A stretch of DNA of 7,063 bases from Solimonas sp966252075 (GTDB lineage Bacteria > Pseudomonadota > Gammaproteobacteria > Nevskiales > Nevskiaceae), in the NCBI GenBank assembly GCA_966252075.1, contig CBINNP010000192.1, positions 1 through 7,063 of the forward strand, in the 5' to 3' direction. The notes under the pieces were generated by a model. That model ran no database searches. It saw nothing but the letters and a program-made list of their open reading frames with translations, and had not been told where the DNA came from. How positions within the stretch are numbered: position 1 is the first letter of the stretch; each line of letters opens with the position of its first letter. The position numbers and the translations under genes were made by a program. Shown piece after piece: positions 1 through 5,903 of this stretch.

Positions 1-849
1 CGTGAGCCCGAGGAAAAACACCAACCCGGCAACGGCCTGCGCCGCCGGACTGAAGGCGTAAAGATCCATCGCCAGCGCGCCGTCGGTGATCGCCGTGTAT
101 AGGCGTTCACTGTAGGGCGCCTCGCCGGCGGCGCCCAGGGCGACGTAGAGCGGCAGCAGGTGTTCGTCGGTCGGGTGCGCGCGCACGCCGTCGCGGCTGC
201 GCTGGCGATAGTCGAAAAGCGCTGCGGTGTCGCCGCTGGCCAGCGCAGCCGCGATCCAGTCGCGGAAGCCGGCGACGTAGGCCGGCGCGCTCGCGGCGTC
301 GTCGTCGCCGAGTCTGGCGTCGTGGAGGTTGTGCGTCAGGCTACCGGAGCCGATCACCAGCACGCCGTCCTCGTCGAGTCCACGCAGGCAGCGACCCAGC
401 TCGAAGTGATGGCGCGGATCCCGCTGCGCTTGCACCGCCAGCGGCACCACCGGCACCTCGGCCTCGGGCCACAAATGCAGCATCGGCACCCAGACACCAT
501 GGTCGAGGCCGCGGTCCGGATCGATCGTCGCCGCAAAACCGCCCGCCTGCAGCCGCGCCGCCACCTGCCGGGCGAGCGCAGGCTCGCCGCGCGCCGGATA
601 GCGCAGGCGGTAGAGTTCGGGCGGGAAGCCGAAGAAATCGTAGATCAGCTGCGGATCAGCCGCCGCACCGACCACCGGCTGTGGACTCAGCCAGTGCGCG
701 CTGGCGACGATCACCGCGCGCGGCCTGGGTAACCGCCGGCCGACGGCGGCCCAGGCCGCGGAGGTCGGATGGCCGCCGAGCGCCCGCATCGGCGAACCAT
801 GCGAGACGAAGAGACTGGACACCGGGGAGCTGGAAGGCTGGGCACGCAT
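1..849 (-). CDS. ygiD: DODA-type extradiol ring-opening dioxygenase, YgiD family (3' end cut by window edge)
   Basis: Likely a zinc-dependent extradiol dioxygenase of the LigB/DODA superfamily; the E. coli relative YgiD opens the ring of L-DOPA in vitro, and the natural substrate is often unknown. Read leftward from the ATG at 847-849, the frame is open for 283 codons to the edge with no stop. The family's conserved histidines are visible: H17 in SHGSPM, H52 in SAHW, H117 in DHGVWVPM, H173 in LTHNLH and H225/H230 in HPTDEHLLPL. The order matches the metal-binding and catalytic histidines of YgiD. The start is preceded by GGGGA six bases upstream, and the frame closes with a stop at 898-900, so ATG 849 is the only good start. 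Homologues usually end near a MDAYRF-like segment; here MDLYAF lies at about 261-266 and at least 17 more residues follow, so there is a C-terminal extension. It is transcribed divergently from infC; a weak -10-like TATAGA (minus strand, 897-902) lies upstream but lacks a good -35. No signal peptide is seen, so it is probably cytoplasmic. Confidence 0.88.
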   Translation of the reverse strand, partial: MRAQPSSSPVSSLFVSHGSPMRALGGHPTSAAWAAVGRRLPRPRAVIVASAHWLSPQPVVGAAADPQLIYDFFGFPPELYRLRYPARGEPALARQVAARLQAGGFAATIDPDRGLDHGVWVPMLHLWPEAEVPVVPLAVQAQRDPRHHFELGRCLRGLDEDGVLVIGSGSLTHNLHDARLGDDDAASAPAYVAGFRDWIAAALASGDTAALFDYRQRSRDGVRAHPTDEHLLPLYVALGAAGEAPYSERLYTAITDGALAMDLYAFSPAAQAVAGLVFFLGLT

Positions 850-996
850 CGAATATCCCCGTGTGGGCGGGCTGGCGGAAGTGGCAACGCAGGTCTTCTA
901 TAGTGGCGACTGCTCGCGGCAGATCCAAGATCATCGCCGTGTTGCCCGCCCCGCTCGGCCTCGCCGTCGAACCGTTTGATTCTGCGCCGTTTGCTC

Positions 997-1025
997 TTGA
1001 GATAGGCGGGCATCGCCCGTAGAAT
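997..1025 (+). promoter_or_regulatory. sigma70-type promoter for infC
   Basis: TTGAGA at 997-1002 (5 of 6 to TTGACA) and TAGAAT at 1020-1025 (5 of 6 to TATAAT) are separated by 17 bases, the ideal spacing. The predicted transcript start is near 1031-1034, giving a leader of about 80 nt. The -10 is followed directly by the G/C-only run GCGCGCCC (1026-1033), typical of promoters under stringent (ppGpp/DksA) control. The spacer contains a small inverted repeat, CGGGC-ATC-GCCCG (1007-1019), which could be an operator but may be chance. In E. coli infC follows thrS; here it appears to begin its own transcription unit. Confidence 0.72.
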
Positions 1026-1038
1026 GCGCGCCCTTGTC

Positions 1039-1110
1039 CTCGCGACGGTCGGCCCGTGCCGGCACGCGAGATGCTCAGTCCGCCCGTGGCGGACGCTTGC
1101 GGAGACGTCC
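1039..1110 (+). promoter_or_regulatory. structured 5' leader of infC mRNA (hairpins)
   Basis: Two good hairpins lie between the predicted transcript start and the infC start codon. Hairpin A (1039-1070) has an outer stem CTCGCG/CGCGAG (1039-1044 with 1065-1070), a small internal loop, then a six-pair inner stem (1048-1053 with 1058-1063, one G-U) closed by CCGT. Hairpin B (1078-1094) has a perfect seven-pair stem GTCCGCC/GGCGGAC with loop CGT. The right arm of B overlaps GGACG (1091-1095), which can instead pair with CGTCC (1106-1110), placing the ribosome-binding GGAG (1101-1104) in the loop. The pairings are seen in the sequence; any regulatory role is inferred. Confidence 0.45.
1101..1104 (+). 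promoter_or_regulatory. ribosome binding site deciding the infC ATC start
   Basis: GGAG lies seven bases before ATC 1112-1114, the normal spacing. No ATG or GTG lies in this frame near the beginning of the conserved IF-3 sequence. The in-frame alternatives are TTG at 1097-1099 (with GGCGGA at 1088-1093 upstream) and TTG at 1034-1036, which would sit at the transcript start and give a basic, non-conserved N-terminus. Confidence 0.6.
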
Positions 1111-1111
1111 A

Positions 1112-1630
1112 ATCGCTTTTGAACGTGAAGACCGGCGCAATTATCAGATCACGGCGCAGCGCGTCCGTGTAATTGCTGATGATGGTGCGCAGATTGGCAT
1201 CATGCTGACGCGTGATGCGATCGCAAAGGCCGAAGAGGCGGAACTCGATCTCGTTGAGATTTCCCCCAACGCGGACCCGCCAGTCTGCAAGATCATGGAT
1301 TACGGCAAGTACCTTTATGAAAAGGACAAGGCCGCCCATGCCGCAAAGAAGAAGCAGAAGCAGATCCAGGTCAAGGAAATCAAGTTCCGTCCGACGACGG
1401 AGGAAGGCGATTACCAGACCAAGTTCCGCTCCATCACCCGTTTCCTTGAAGAAGGCGACAAGGTGAAGATCGTGGTCCGCTTCCGCGGCCGCGAGATGGC
1501 GCACCAGGAACTGGGCATGGAAGTGATGACCCGCCTGAAGGCGGAGCTGGTCGAGCTGGCGCAGGTCGAGCAGCACCCGAAGATGGAAGGCCGCCAGTCC
1601 GTCATGGTGCTGTCGGCCAAGCGCAAGTAA
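1112..1630 (+). CDS. infC: translation initiation factor IF-3, probable AUC start
   Basis: IF-3 binds the 30S subunit, prevents premature 50S joining and rejects wrong initiator tRNA or non-canonical start codons. From ATC 1112 the product is 172 residues, in the family range (E. coli 180). The N-domain spans about 10-75 and contains the IF-3 signature KIMDYGKYLYEKDK (60-73); a lysine-rich linker (about 74-88) leads to the C-domain, with VKEIKFRP (87-94), EEGDYQTK (97-104), RFLEEGDKVKI (110-120) and RFRGREMAHQELGMEV (123-138). The start follows family practice: infC genes commonly use AUU, AUC or AUA so that IF-3 represses its own translation. GGAG at 1101-1104 supports ATC 1112; TTG 1097 would add five residues and cannot be excluded. 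It is first in the run infC-rpmI-rplT, with its own promoter at 997-1025. The N-terminus before QITAQRV is short and variable, as in relatives. Confidence 0.95.
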   Translation: MAFEREDRRNYQITAQRVRVIADDGAQIGIMLTRDAIAKAEEAELDLVEISPNADPPVCKIMDYGKYLYEKDKAAHAAKKKQKQIQVKEIKFRPTTEEGDYQTKFRSITRFLEEGDKVKIVVRFRGREMAHQELGMEVMTRLKAELVELAQVEQHPKMEGRQSVMVLSAKRK

Positions 1631-1647
1631 GGCGCGCGGATTCCCCA

Positions 1648-1757
1648 GAGCCGCCGGCGACGGTGGCTCGAAGAAGAAAAGTCCTTCCCTGCGTCGGGGA
1701 AGGCCCGGTCAACTCCCGTGCATGGGATGTGAAGCCGGCAACGATGCAACAAGGAGT
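1648..1757 (+). promoter_or_regulatory. structured infC-rpmI leader, candidate L20 autoregulatory element
   Basis: The 132-nt spacer folds well. Hairpin 1 (1648-1669) pairs GAGCCGCCG with CGGTGGCTC (nine pairs, one G-U) around the GNRA tetraloop GCGA. Hairpin 2 (1683-1703) pairs CCTTCCC with GGGAAGG around a seven-base loop. A third element pairs CCGGT (1705-1709) with GCCGG (1734-1738) and encloses TCCCG-TGCA-TGGGA (1714-1727). ACTCC (1712-1716) could alternatively pair with GGAGT (1753-1757), covering the rpmI ribosome binding site. In E. coli, ribosomal protein L20 represses rpmI by binding structured RNA, including a pseudoknot, upstream of this gene. Equivalence here is inferred from position and folding; no L20-binding residues were verified. 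Confidence 0.5.
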
Positions 1758-1762
1758 AGTAC

Positions 1763-1960
1763 ATGCCGAAGTTGAAAACCGTGAAGAGCGCAGCCAAGCG
1801 CTTTGCCAAGACTGGCAAAGGCGGCTTCAAGCGCGGTCACTCTTACAAGCGCCACATCCTGACCAAGAAGTCGGGCAAGCGTATCCGTCAGCTCCGTGGC
1901 GAGGCGCAGGTGCACGCGTCCGACGTCCGCGAAGTGGCTCACATGCTGCCCTACGCCTAA
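1763..1960 (+). CDS. rpmI: 50S ribosomal protein L35 (bL35)
   Basis: Small, very basic protein of the large ribosomal subunit, 65 residues, the standard bL35 length. The N-terminus PKLKTVKSAAKRF (2-14), then GFKRGHSYKRHILTKKSGKRIRQLR and the C-terminal HMLPYA, match the family throughout. ATG 1763 is preceded by a strong AAGGAG (1751-1756) six bases upstream. It sits between infC and rplT as in most bacteria and is 15 bases ahead of rplT, so the two are almost certainly co-translated. Its binding site is a candidate target of L20 repression through the folded spacer upstream. Confidence 0.98.
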   Translation: MPKLKTVKSAAKRFAKTGKGGFKRGHSYKRHILTKKSGKRIRQLRGEAQVHASDVREVAHMLPYA

Positions 1961-1975
1961 GGCAGGAGAAGACAT

Positions 1976-2338
1976 ATGGCACGCGTAAAACGTGGCGTCA
2001 CCGCCCGCGCCAAGCACAAGAAAGTCCTGAAGAAGGCCAAGGGTTACTACGGCGCCAAATCGCGCCAGTTCCGCTCGGCCAAGGAACAGGTCATCAAGTC
2101 CGGCCAGTACGCCTACCGCGACCGCCGGGTGAAGAAGCGCGAGTTCCGCTCGCTGTGGATCATCCGCATCGGCGCAGCGACCAAGGAACTGGGCCTGTCG
2201 TACAACCGCTTCATCAACGGCCTGAACAAGGCTGGCGTGGCCCTCGACCGCAAGGTCCTCGCCGACCTGGCGTTCAACGACAAGGCCGCGTTCGCGGCGC
2301 TGGTCGCTCAGGCCAAAGCGCAGCTCGGCGCCGCCTGA
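1976..2338 (+). CDS. rplT: 50S ribosomal protein L20 (bL20)
   Basis: Binds 23S rRNA directly and is needed early in 50S assembly; in several bacteria it also represses its own operon. The product is 120 residues, against 118 in E. coli. The long basic N-terminal tail (1-about 58) carries MARVKRGVTARAKHKK and AKGYYGAKSRQFRSAKE, and the globular C-domain shows RSLWIIRI (58-65), a cluster around YNRFINGL and the C-terminal helix. AGGAG at 1964-1968 lies seven bases before ATG 1976. The coding region is followed 75 bases later by a strong intrinsic terminator, so infC-rpmI-rplT looks like one unit, with pheST downstream dependent on read-through or a separate start. Confidence 0.98.
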   Translation: MARVKRGVTARAKHKKVLKKAKGYYGAKSRQFRSAKEQVIKSGQYAYRDRRVKKREFRSLWIIRIGAATKELGLSYNRFINGLNKAGVALDRKVLADLAFNDKAAFAALVAQAKAQLGAA

Positions 2339-2413
2339 CAGCCGCCTCGGGCAGACCGGCCTGCAGCAGACGCCGCACGCGTTTCGCTGTTTGCTGATCG
2401 CGAAGTTTGTGGG

Positions 2414-2446
2414 AAAGGGAGCGGCGGGTGCCGCTCCCTTTTTTTT
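2414..2446 (+). terminator. strong intrinsic terminator (or attenuator) between rplT and pheS
   Basis: A perfect nine-pair G/C-rich stem GGGAGCGGC (2417-2425) and GCCGCTCCC (2430-2438) closes the loop GGGT and is followed by eight T residues (2439-2446). AAA at 2414-2416 extends the stem by three A-U pairs. This is the best terminator in the window. In E. coli the same position holds the pheST attenuator governed by the PheM leader peptide. No phenylalanine-rich short frame with a plausible start precedes it here (2339-2416 has no ATG), so translation-coupled attenuation of the E. coli type is not supported. Confidence 0.93.
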
Positions 2447-2453
2447 GCCGCCA

Positions 2454-2474
2454 GCCCTGTGGCTTCAGCAGGGC
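2454..2474 (+). other. stem-loop in the untranslated stretch before pheS
   Basis: GCCCTG (2454-2459) and CAGGGC (2469-2474) form a perfect six-pair stem with a nine-base loop, starting eight bases after the terminator T-run. No T-run follows it, so it is not a terminator. The rest of 2447-2516 shows no convincing -35/-10 pair and no clear ribosome binding site. The function is unknown; it could stabilise a processed pheST mRNA or be chance. Confidence 0.3.
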
Positions 2475-2516
2475 CGCCTCAACTGGGTCACCTCGAACGG
2501 ATTCCCTACTGCGCCG

Positions 2517-3518
2517 ATGAGCGACGAACTCGAACAACTGCAGACACGCGCACAGGCGGACATCGCCGCTTGCGCGGACGGTCGTGCGCTCGACGCTCTG
2601 CGCGTCGAGCTGCTCGGCAAGAAGGGCCGCGTCACCGAACTGCTCAAGCAGCTGGGCGGCATGGCGGCGGACGAGCGCAAGGCCTTCGGCGAGCGCGTCA
2701 ACCGCGTCAAGGAAGCGCTGTCCGCCGCGCTGGAGGCGCGTGCCGCCACCCTGGCCGGCGCCGAGCTGGAGGCACGCCTGGCCTCGGAGCGGATCGACGT
2801 CACCCTCGGCGGGCGCGGTGAAATCTGCGGCGGCCTGCACCCGATCACGCGCACCATCAAGCGCATCGCCGAGCTGTTCGGCGAGCTGGGCTTCGAAACG
2901 GTCGAAGGCCCGGAGATCGAGGACGATTTCCACAACTTTGCGGCGCTCAACATCCCCGAGTCGCATCCGGCGCGGGCGATGCAGGACACCTTCTACACCC
3001 TCAATGGCGCGCGCCTGCTGCGTACGCACACGAGTCCGGTGCAGATCCGCACCATGCAGCAGCGCAAGCCGCCGATCCGCATCATCTGTCCCGGCCGCGT
3101 CTACCGCGTCGATTCGGATCGCACGCACAGCCCGATGTTCCACCAGATGGAAGGGCTTTATGTCGCCGACAAGGTCTCGCTGGCCGATCTGAAATACGAC
3201 ATCCAGAACTTCCTGACACGCTTCTTCGAGCGCGACATCGAGGCTCTGTTCAGGCCCAGCTATTTCCCCTTCGTCGAACCGGGCGCCGACGTGCACATCC
3301 GCTGGCATCTGCCCGACGGCAGCTCGCGCTGGCTGGAGGTGATGGGCTGCGGCATCGTCCATCCGAAGGTGCTGGAGGCGGTCGGCATCGATCCCGAGAA
3401 ATATTCGGGCTATGCCTTCGGCATGGGCATCGAGCGCATGGCGATGCTGCGCTACGGCGTCGATGACCTGCGCCTGTTCTTCGACAACGATCTGCGCTTT
3501 CTCGAGCAGTTCAAATGA
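2517..3518 (+). CDS. pheS: phenylalanyl-tRNA synthetase alpha subunit
   Basis: Catalytic subunit of the alpha2-beta2 class II synthetase that charges tRNA-Phe with phenylalanine. The product is 333 residues (E. coli 327). Residues 1 to about 85 form the coiled-coil tRNA-contacting arm (LGKKGRVTELLKQL at 33-46). The catalytic domain follows: motif 1 region HPITRTIKRIAELF (108-121), motif 2 GRVYRVDSDRTHSPMFHQMEG (193-213, split as GRVYRVDSD and THSPMFHQMEG), FRPSYFPFVEP (245-255), and motif 3 GYAFGMGIERMAML (298-311). A300 aligns with E. coli A294, which sets the size of the amino-acid pocket, so normal phenylalanine specificity is expected. ATG 2517 gives the family N-terminus (MSDELEQL), but no clear Shine-Dalgarno sequence precedes it. 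The same frame is open upstream to 2391 through the terminator, which has no family support. It overlaps pheT by four bases. Confidence 0.97.
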   Translation: MSDELEQLQTRAQADIAACADGRALDALRVELLGKKGRVTELLKQLGGMAADERKAFGERVNRVKEALSAALEARAATLAGAELEARLASERIDVTLGGRGEICGGLHPITRTIKRIAELFGELGFETVEGPEIEDDFHNFAALNIPESHPARAMQDTFYTLNGARLLRTHTSPVQIRTMQQRKPPIRIICPGRVYRVDSDRTHSPMFHQMEGLYVADKVSLADLKYDIQNFLTRFFERDIEALFRPSYFPFVEPGADVHIRWHLPDGSSRWLEVMGCGIVHPKVLEAVGIDPEKYSGYAFGMGIERMAMLRYGVDDLRLFFDNDLRFLEQFK

Positions 3519-5884
3519 AACTCAGCGAAAACTGGCTGCGCGAATGGGTCAGCCCGCCGGCCTCGATCGAACAGATCGCCGAGCGTCTGGTGATGGGCGG
3601 CCTGGAACTGGAAGTCGAGCCGGCCGTCAGCGAAGCGGCGACCGGTGTCGTCGTCGGCCGCATCGTCAAGGCCGAGCGCCATCCGCAGGCCGACCGCCTG
3701 CAGATCTGCAGCGTCGATGTCGGCAGCGGCGAACCACTGCAGATCGTCTGCGGTGCCGCCAATGCGCGGCCGGGCATCAAGGTGCCCTGTGCCAAGGTCG
3801 GCGCGAAGCTGCCCGGCGGGCTCGACATCAAGCAGGCACAACTGCGTGGCGTCGACTCGGCCGGCATGCTGTGCTCGGCCAAGGAGCTGGCGCTGGCCGA
3901 CAAGTCCGACGGCCTGCTCGAACTCGACGCCGACGCCAGGCCCGGCACGCCGATCGAGCAGTATCTGGCGCTGGCCGACAACATCCTCAATCTGGAAATC
4001 ACTCCCAATCGCGGCGATTGCCTGTCCGTACTGGGGCTGGCGCGTGACGTGTCGGCGCTGTTCGCCGTCAACATGAAGCGCCCCAACCTGCCGCAGGCAG
4101 TGGTCGAAGGCCACCAGCAGCTCAAGGTCGAGATCGACGATCAGGACGATTGCCCCGGATACGCCGGCCGCCTGATCTCCAGGCTCAATGTCCGCGCCCG
4201 CACGCCGGACTGGATGCGCGAGCGGCTGCGCCGCAGCGGCCTGCGCGCGATCCACCCGCTGGTCGATATCACCAACTACGTGATGCTCGAGCTCGGCCAG
4301 CCGCTGCATGCCTTCGACGCCGAGAAGCTCAGCGGCAGCGTGCGCGTGCGCCGCGCCAAGCCCGGCGAGACGATCACCCTGCTCAACGAGCAGACGATCG
4401 AATGCCGCGACAAGGAGCTGCTGATCGCCGACGACAGCGGACCGATCGCGCTGGCCGGCGTGATGGGCGGCCTGCTCAGCTCGGTCCACAGCGGCACCGC
4501 GCGCGTGTTCCTGGAATCGGCCTGCTTCGCGCCGGCTGCCGTCGCCGGCACCGCGCGCCGTCACAAGATTTCATCCGACGCCTCGTATCGCTTCGAGCGC
4601 GGCGTCGACCCCGCCCTGCACCGCCAGGCGCTGGAGCGCGCGACGCAGCTGGTGCTGCAGATCTGCGGCGGCGAGGTGCATCCGGTCACCCAGGCCGGCC
4701 GCAACCAGCCGGACCCGGTCAGCGTGCGCCTGCGCAGCAGCCGGGTCACGCAGGTGCTGGGCGTGGAGATCGCGCCACGCGAGACCGAAGCCCTGCTCGG
4801 CCGCCTCGGCATCGGCTTGCGCGCCGAAGTCGGCGACAGCTGGCTGGCGAAGATTCCAAGCCATCGCTACGACCTGCGCATCGAGGCCGACCTGATCGAG
4901 GAAGTCGGCCGCCTGTACGGCTACGACCGCATTCCGGGCAAGCCCTACGCGGCGCAGCTGGCACCGTCGCAGCCGCGCGAAGCCGCGCGCACGCTGCAGC
5001 AGATCAAGGAAACCCTGGCCGCGCGCGGCTGGCAGGAAGTGGTCAACCTGGCCTTTGCCGACGCCAAGCTGCAGAACCGCCTGCTGCCGGAGGTCACGCC
5101 GGTACCGCTCGACAACCCGATCGCCGATAACCTCGGCCTGATGCGCACGACCCTGTGGTCGGGCCTGATCGGCAGCTGGCTCTACAATCGCGCGCGCCAG
5201 CAGGACCGCCTGCGCCTGTTCGAGGCCGGCGTCTGTTTCGAACTGCGCGAGGGGCACGTCGTCGAAACCCTGCGCGTCGGCGGCCTGCTCGCCGGCCGCG
5301 CCCTGCCCGAGCAATGGGCCAGCGCCGCGCGCGCCGTCGACTTCTACGATCTGAAGGCCGAAGTCCTTGCGCTGTTCGGTCGCGCGGCCGACGAGTACCG
5401 CTTTGCCGCGGTCTCGCACCCGGCGCTGCATCCCGGCCGCAGCGCCGAAATCCGCCGCGGCGAGCAGTTCGTCGGCTGGATCGGCGAACTGCATCCACAG
5501 CGTGTGCAGGAGCTCGACCTGCCCGAAGCGCCGCTGGTCTTCGAACTGGACTGGAATGCGATCCGCGAGGTCATCGTGCCGCGGCCTGCTGCGCTGTCGG
5601 AGTTTCCATCCTCGCGTCGCGATCTGGCGGTGGTGGTCGCCGAGTCGGTCAGCGCCGACGCCCTGCTCGACAGCGCCCGGCGCGCCGGCGGCAGCCTGCT
5701 GGTGCAGGCGCGGATTTTCGACATTTATCGCGGAAAAGGCCTCGAATCGGGCTACAAAAGTGTCGCAATGGGCTTGATTTTCAATGACAGCTCGCGCACC
5801 CTCAACCAGGAAGAGATCGACACCGCCAGCTCCAGGATTGCGCAGGCTCTGACGCAGGAACTGGGCGCGGCTACTCGGCAGTGA
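3515..5884 (+). CDS. pheT: phenylalanyl-tRNA synthetase beta subunit
   Basis: Non-catalytic partner of PheS that binds tRNA and hydrolyses mischarged Tyr-tRNA-Phe. The product is 789 residues (E. coli 795), with all bacterial domains in order: N-terminal segment (1-39), OB-fold tRNA-binding domain (about 40-150; GRIVKAERHPQADRLQICSV, RGVDSAGMLCS), B3/B4 editing domain (about 210-390; RAIHPLVDITNYVMLELGQP, QPLHAFD with H265, VFLES with E334, SDASYRFERGVDP), B5 domain (about 400-476; HRYDLRIEADLIEEVGRLYG), class II-like core (about 490-690), and the C-terminal ferredoxin-like anticodon-binding domain (about 695-789; FPSSRRDLAVVV, FDIYRGKGLESGYKSVAMGL). H265 and E334 sit in segments known to line the editing pocket, so editing is probably intact. 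The start ATG overlaps the pheS stop (ATGA), so translation is probably coupled. Codons 733-758 are unusually A/T-rich for this gene. Confidence 0.98.
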   Translation: MKLSENWLREWVSPPASIEQIAERLVMGGLELEVEPAVSEAATGVVVGRIVKAERHPQADRLQICSVDVGSGEPLQIVCGAANARPGIKVPCAKVGAKLPGGLDIKQAQLRGVDSAGMLCSAKELALADKSDGLLELDADARPGTPIEQYLALADNILNLEITPNRGDCLSVLGLARDVSALFAVNMKRPNLPQAVVEGHQQLKVEIDDQDDCPGYAGRLISRLNVRARTPDWMRERLRRSGLRAIHPLVDITNYVMLELGQPLHAFDAEKLSGSVRVRRAKPGETITLLNEQTIECRDKELLIADDSGPIALAGVMGGLLSSVHSGTARVFLESACFAPAAVAGTARRHKISSDASYRFERGVDPALHRQALERATQLVLQICGGEVHPVTQAGRNQPDPVSVRLRSSRVTQVLGVEIAPRETEALLGRLGIGLRAEVGDSWLAKIPSHRYDLRIEADLIEEVGRLYGYDRIPGKPYAAQLAPSQPREAARTLQQIKETLAARGWQEVVNLAFADAKLQNRLLPEVTPVPLDNPIADNLGLMRTTLWSGLIGSWLYNRARQQDRLRLFEAGVCFELREGHVVETLRVGGLLAGRALPEQWASAARAVDFYDLKAEVLALFGRAADEYRFAAVSHPALHPGRSAEIRRGEQFVGWIGELHPQRVQELDLPEAPLVFELDWNAIREVIVPRPAALSEFPSSRRDLAVVVAESVSADALLDSARRAGGSLLVQARIFDIYRGKGLESGYKSVAMGLIFNDSSRTLNQEEIDTASSRIAQALTQELGAATRQ

Positions 5885-5903
5885 TGATCAGGGGGTCCAT
5901 CCA

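Noticed and set aside
160..732. Plus-strand 190-codon frame
   Set aside because: It is the antisense shadow of the dioxygenase, whose own frame carries all expected histidine motifs.
897..902. Minus-strand TATAGA as the -10 of the dioxygenase promoter
   Set aside because: The nearest -35-like sequence (TTGGAT, 923-928) is 20 bases away, which is too far; kept only as a weak possibility.
1055..1066. Perfect 12-base palindrome CGTGCCGGCACG as a protein-binding operator
   Set aside because: It lies inside the leader hairpin 1039-1070 and such palindromes are common in G/C-rich DNA; no second copy was noticed.
656..1576. Long minus-strand open frame opposite infC, and similar ones at 2274-3362, 3452-4564 and 4571-5494
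   Set aside because: They lie opposite strongly conserved genes, are low-complexity and Arg/Ala/Asp/Leu-rich, and arise from G/C-rich third positions; none shows a domain or a good start.
1663..2397. Plus-strand 244-codon frame across rpmI and rplT
   Set aside because: It is an out-of-frame reading of two ribosomal protein genes, with a Pro/Arg/Gly-rich product and no family resemblance.
2339..2416. PheM-like phenylalanine leader peptide ahead of the terminator
   Set aside because: There is no ATG in the stretch, no cluster of phenylalanine codons, and no short frame with a ribosome binding site and stop ahead of the stem.
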